A stretch of DNA of 64,000 nt from Odontocerum albicorne (taxonomy: Eukaryota; Arthropoda; Insecta; Trichoptera; Odontoceridae): contig OX463859.1 of NCBI GenBank assembly GCA_949825065.1, forward strand, positions 19,309,177-19,373,176, in the 5' to 3' direction. Within the stretch, counting starts at the first letter, position 1; each line of letters opens with the position of its first letter. Made by a program: the position numbers and the translations under genes. A model generated the notes under the pieces. It saw nothing but the letters and a program-made list of their open reading frames with translations, ran no database searches and was not told the DNA's origin. Of this stretch, positions 60,850 through 64,000 are shown piece after piece.

Positions 60850-62930
60850 TGCAACTAGTTAATATTCATCCTGTAATGTACAAGAAATAGTTCAGATTGT
60901 AATGAATTTCGACCTATACTATATATAATCTTTTCAGCTGCAGTTGCTTCCCACCATCGTTATTAATGACCATCACAGATCTTATGAAAGTCACATGAGA
61001 TGAATGATTCTTTGAATAGAAAACATATGTTTCCATCAAAATGTTATCTGCTTGAATGGAGAGATAGAGTAAACCAGATTATTTTGTGAAAACACACAAT
61101 TTGTTAACCTTTATATAGGCTTTTGCATAAAATCTTTACCCTACAGCATAGCAAAAACAGTCAACAAGAAAATCCGAAAATAACCAAACAATATATCTTA
61201 TATGTTATGCATGTAAAGCTTTGTTCCATATTCTTAACCAACGTCTGAAGCGGTTAACTGACAATAATTATCTAAAAAAAATATCTCGCTAACAAATATT
61301 AAACATCCGTCAACGTATCGGAAAGTGTTGCACACCCCAGCACATAAATGTATTATATATCACACCATATATAAACCTTTGAATGCATCAAATGAAATAA
61401 ATTATGGGATGCACTTGTAGAAATGGTCGTGCCAACCCATCTCGCATTCATGGAAGAAAGGCTCTATAATAAATGCAATAGGAACTCTTAATTCAAATGT
61501 ACCTTTCAGAAAAGGAACAAAATGAAGTTGCACTTGTTTTAAGTGTTAAAATACATCCGCGAAAGGTACATTCTTTCTTCCACACTTTTAAACTTTTAAA
61601 CTTACCGTTCATCATTACACGTTAAGCAAAGTACTGCTCGTGAAAAGGTCACAAAACTTGTACACGTACTCGGTGCGTGTGAGTATTTCTAGCAAGCGAA
61701 TTCTTTTCCTAGACAGGAATCCATTTTTTTGTTTTCTTTTTCGGGTATCATAGGAAATCAAACCCAAAACTCCCTGATGGAAGCCAATTGTCTTACGAAC
61801 TAGATTACGCAGGTCTCATTTGAAAACAAAAGCTGCATTTCTTATACCTTTGAAATATACTTTCTCGAGTATTATTCGTGCTTCTTCGAGGATTTAATCT
61901 GGAACGAAGATTGTGTTTTACCATAAATCGTCTTAGATGTAGTCACGGTTACAGTGCACATACCTTACATAGGTGGGGTTTTATTGATTCTCCGTTGTGC
62001 TCATGTGTTATTATCCGGTATCTCGATAATATCTTGAAAAAGTTTCAATTATATTAATTTATAAGAAGACTGGAGGAGATTCATCGGGCTGTTCCAGAGG
62101 CTGTTTTTTTGTATAAAAAAACTGAAACAGTTCAGTTCGATCTCATCCACACTGATATGGGGCACAAATTAAGTCCCCATCTTGCGCGATGTACAGTTGA
62201 ATATAAAAAAAGATCTTTATGATCGTGTGGCGTCACTTAGTGACGAAAAAAGAACTGCATCCAAGAATTTCTACTCCGGTGGTGATACACTTGAGGGTAA
62301 AAAGAATAATAGCGATGACGGATTTAAGGTTCGACATTACAGAAAATAACTCATAGTAAATATACTTATAAAGGTCTGAAGTTCAAACAGCCAGCAAGTT
62401 TTTAGTGCTATCATAGAAAACTGAGAAGCTAAAACGTTTAACTGTGACACAAACCATAAGAGAAAAAAATAATAAAACGACAATTTATAAAGTATCATAA
62501 AGAGAGCAGACTTTCCTTACGGGCGCTCTAATAAGGAAGTTGAACCACTTTTATAGACAGATTAAAAATATAACCAAATAAATATACACAAATTTAGTTT
62601 ACGGATAGGAAGGTTGTGGATGCCGCTAATAAATTAGGTACTTTGACTGCATATTCGTATATGATATTAAGAAAAATATATTTGGTAAAACACCACATAA
62701 GACTTCATTTGATAAGTTGTCTACTAGTGTTGCCTAAAACTGCACACGCCACCCATATATTTAACACTTTGACGCAGACAAAGATCGATCCAATTGAAAT
62801 ATTACTCGAGACATCGAACATTAAACAAAAATGATGAGCATCACTCCATTAAACACAAATGAAATCATCATTTTATTGAATATTACACCATAATAAAATG
62901 GAAAGACCAAGGACCACGATCTACAAAGAA
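60850..62930. other. Unassigned DNA with one tRNA-like relic
   Basis: A minus-strand SINE-head relic lies at 61735-61815 (B-box-like gggtttgatttcc). Nothing else recognised. Confidence 0.4.
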
Positions 62931-62931
62931 A

Positions 62932-64000
62932 CCTTTGTGGATCTTACGATATTCGATAGTAACATATTCATATTAAACCTTTGTGGATCCTACGATATGT
63001 GATAGTAGCACATTCAGATTTAATATTTGTGGATTTTACGATATGTAATAGTAACACATTCATATTTAACCTTTGTGGATCTTACGATATGTGATAGTAA
63101 CACATTCATATTAAACCTTTGTGGATCTTACGATATGTGACAGTAACACATTCATATTAAACCTTTGTGGATCTTACGATATGTGATAGTAACACATTCA
63201 TATTAATCCTTTGTGGATCTTACGATATGTGATAGTAACACATTCATATTTAACCTTTGTGGATCTTACGATATGTGATAGTAATACATTCATATTTAAC
63301 CTTTGTGGATCTTACGATATGTGATAGTAACACATTCATATTTAACCTTTGTGGATCTTACGATATGTGATAGTAACAAATTCATATTTAACCTTTGTGG
63401 ATCTTACGATATGTGATAGTAACACATTCATATTAAACCTTTGTGGATCTTACGATATGTGATAGTAACACATTCATATTTAACCTTTGTGGATCTTACG
63501 ATATGTGATAGTAACACATTCATATTAAACCTTTGTGGATCTTACGATATGTGATAGTAACACATTCATATTTAACCTTTGTGGATCTTACGATATGTGA
63601 TAGTAACACATTCATATTAAACCTTTGTGGATCTTACGATATGTGATAGTAACACATTCATATTTAACCTTTGTGGATCTTACGATATGTGATAGTAACA
63701 CATTCATATTTAACCTTTGTGGATCTTACGATATGTGATAGTAACACATTCATATTAAACCTTTGTGGATCTTACGATATGTGATAGTAACACATTCATA
63801 TTAAACCTTTGTGGATCTTACGATATGTGATAGTAACACATTCATATTTAACCTTTGTGGATCTTACGATATGTGATAGTAACACATTCATATTAAACCT
63901 TTGTTGATCTTACGATATGTGATAGTAACACATTCATATTTAACCTTTGTGGATCTTACGATATGTGATAGTAACACATTCATATTTAACCTTTGTGGAT
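62932..64000. repeat. 46-bp satellite, at least 23 copies, runs off the window
   Basis: The unit beginning cctttgtggatcttacgata repeats every 46 bases from 62932; 23 full copies end at 63989 and an 11-base partial copy reaches the edge. The first three copies are the most diverged, as expected at an array margin. Later copies differ mainly at one site, attAaa versus attTaa. Confidence 0.97.

Noticed and set aside
62932..64000. CRISPR-like regular array
   Set aside because: The entire 46-base unit repeats with no unique spacers, and the context is eukaryotic.
19229..64000. Common origin of the two 46-bp arrays (19229 and 62932)
   Set aside because: The periods are equal but the unit sequences are unrelated.

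Overview
This window looks like gene-poor nuclear DNA from an arthropod, most likely an insect. It is very AT-rich and every open frame longer than about 100 codons is either a transposon fragment or unrecognisable. Nothing resembles bacterial operons, rRNA, a CRISPR array or an intact host gene. The arthropod assignment rests on the repeat content: an irritans-like mariner, Penelope-like, jockey-like and RTE-like retroelements, a Helitron, and tRNA-derived SINEs. The species cannot be named from this.

Layout. 0-1.5 kb: two Penelope-like (PLE) 3' fragments in head-to-head inverted orientation, one still showing a GIY-YIG endonuclease core. 1.5-23 kb: AT-rich DNA with short tandem arrays (85 bp x4, 110 bp x3, 46 bp x4 and others), decayed LINE pieces and tRNA-like SINE heads or tails. 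23.4-24.5 kb: a 5'-truncated jockey-like LINE with its poly-A end. 25-31 kb: SINEs, LINE 3' ends and PLE termini. 31.0-33.2 kb: a nest in which a nearly intact mariner sits inside the second copy of an unnamed repeat, the two copies flanking a PLE terminal palindrome. 36.6-37.1 kb: an internally deleted Tc1/mariner element. 37.47-43.50 kb: a 104-bp satellite of exactly 58 copies with no net indels. 44-47.3 kb: small minisatellites. 50-56 kb: LINE ends, a TA-flanked MITE, a long fold-back and a 36-bp perfect palindrome of PLE origin. 56.1-58.9 kb: a decayed Helitron on the minus strand, with a helicase fragment, a 3' hairpin-CTAG end and several tandem 5' ends. 60-60.8 kb: an RTE-like LINE end followed by a SINE with a clear target-site duplication. 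62.93 kb to the window edge: a 46-bp satellite that continues beyond the window.

There is no pathway here; the genes interact only as parasites, autonomous elements and non-autonomous derivatives. The mariner is closest to intact, needing only two point changes relative to family expectation (lost ATG, premature TGA). The SINE tails share a hairpin motif with the 3' end of a LINE fragment near 33.6 kb, suggesting a LINE/SINE partnership. The most interesting non-coding signal is a hammerhead-ribozyme-like core repeated at the PLE termini, with compensating or wobble-preserving changes in its stems. Domain assignments come from motifs read by eye; no database search was possible.
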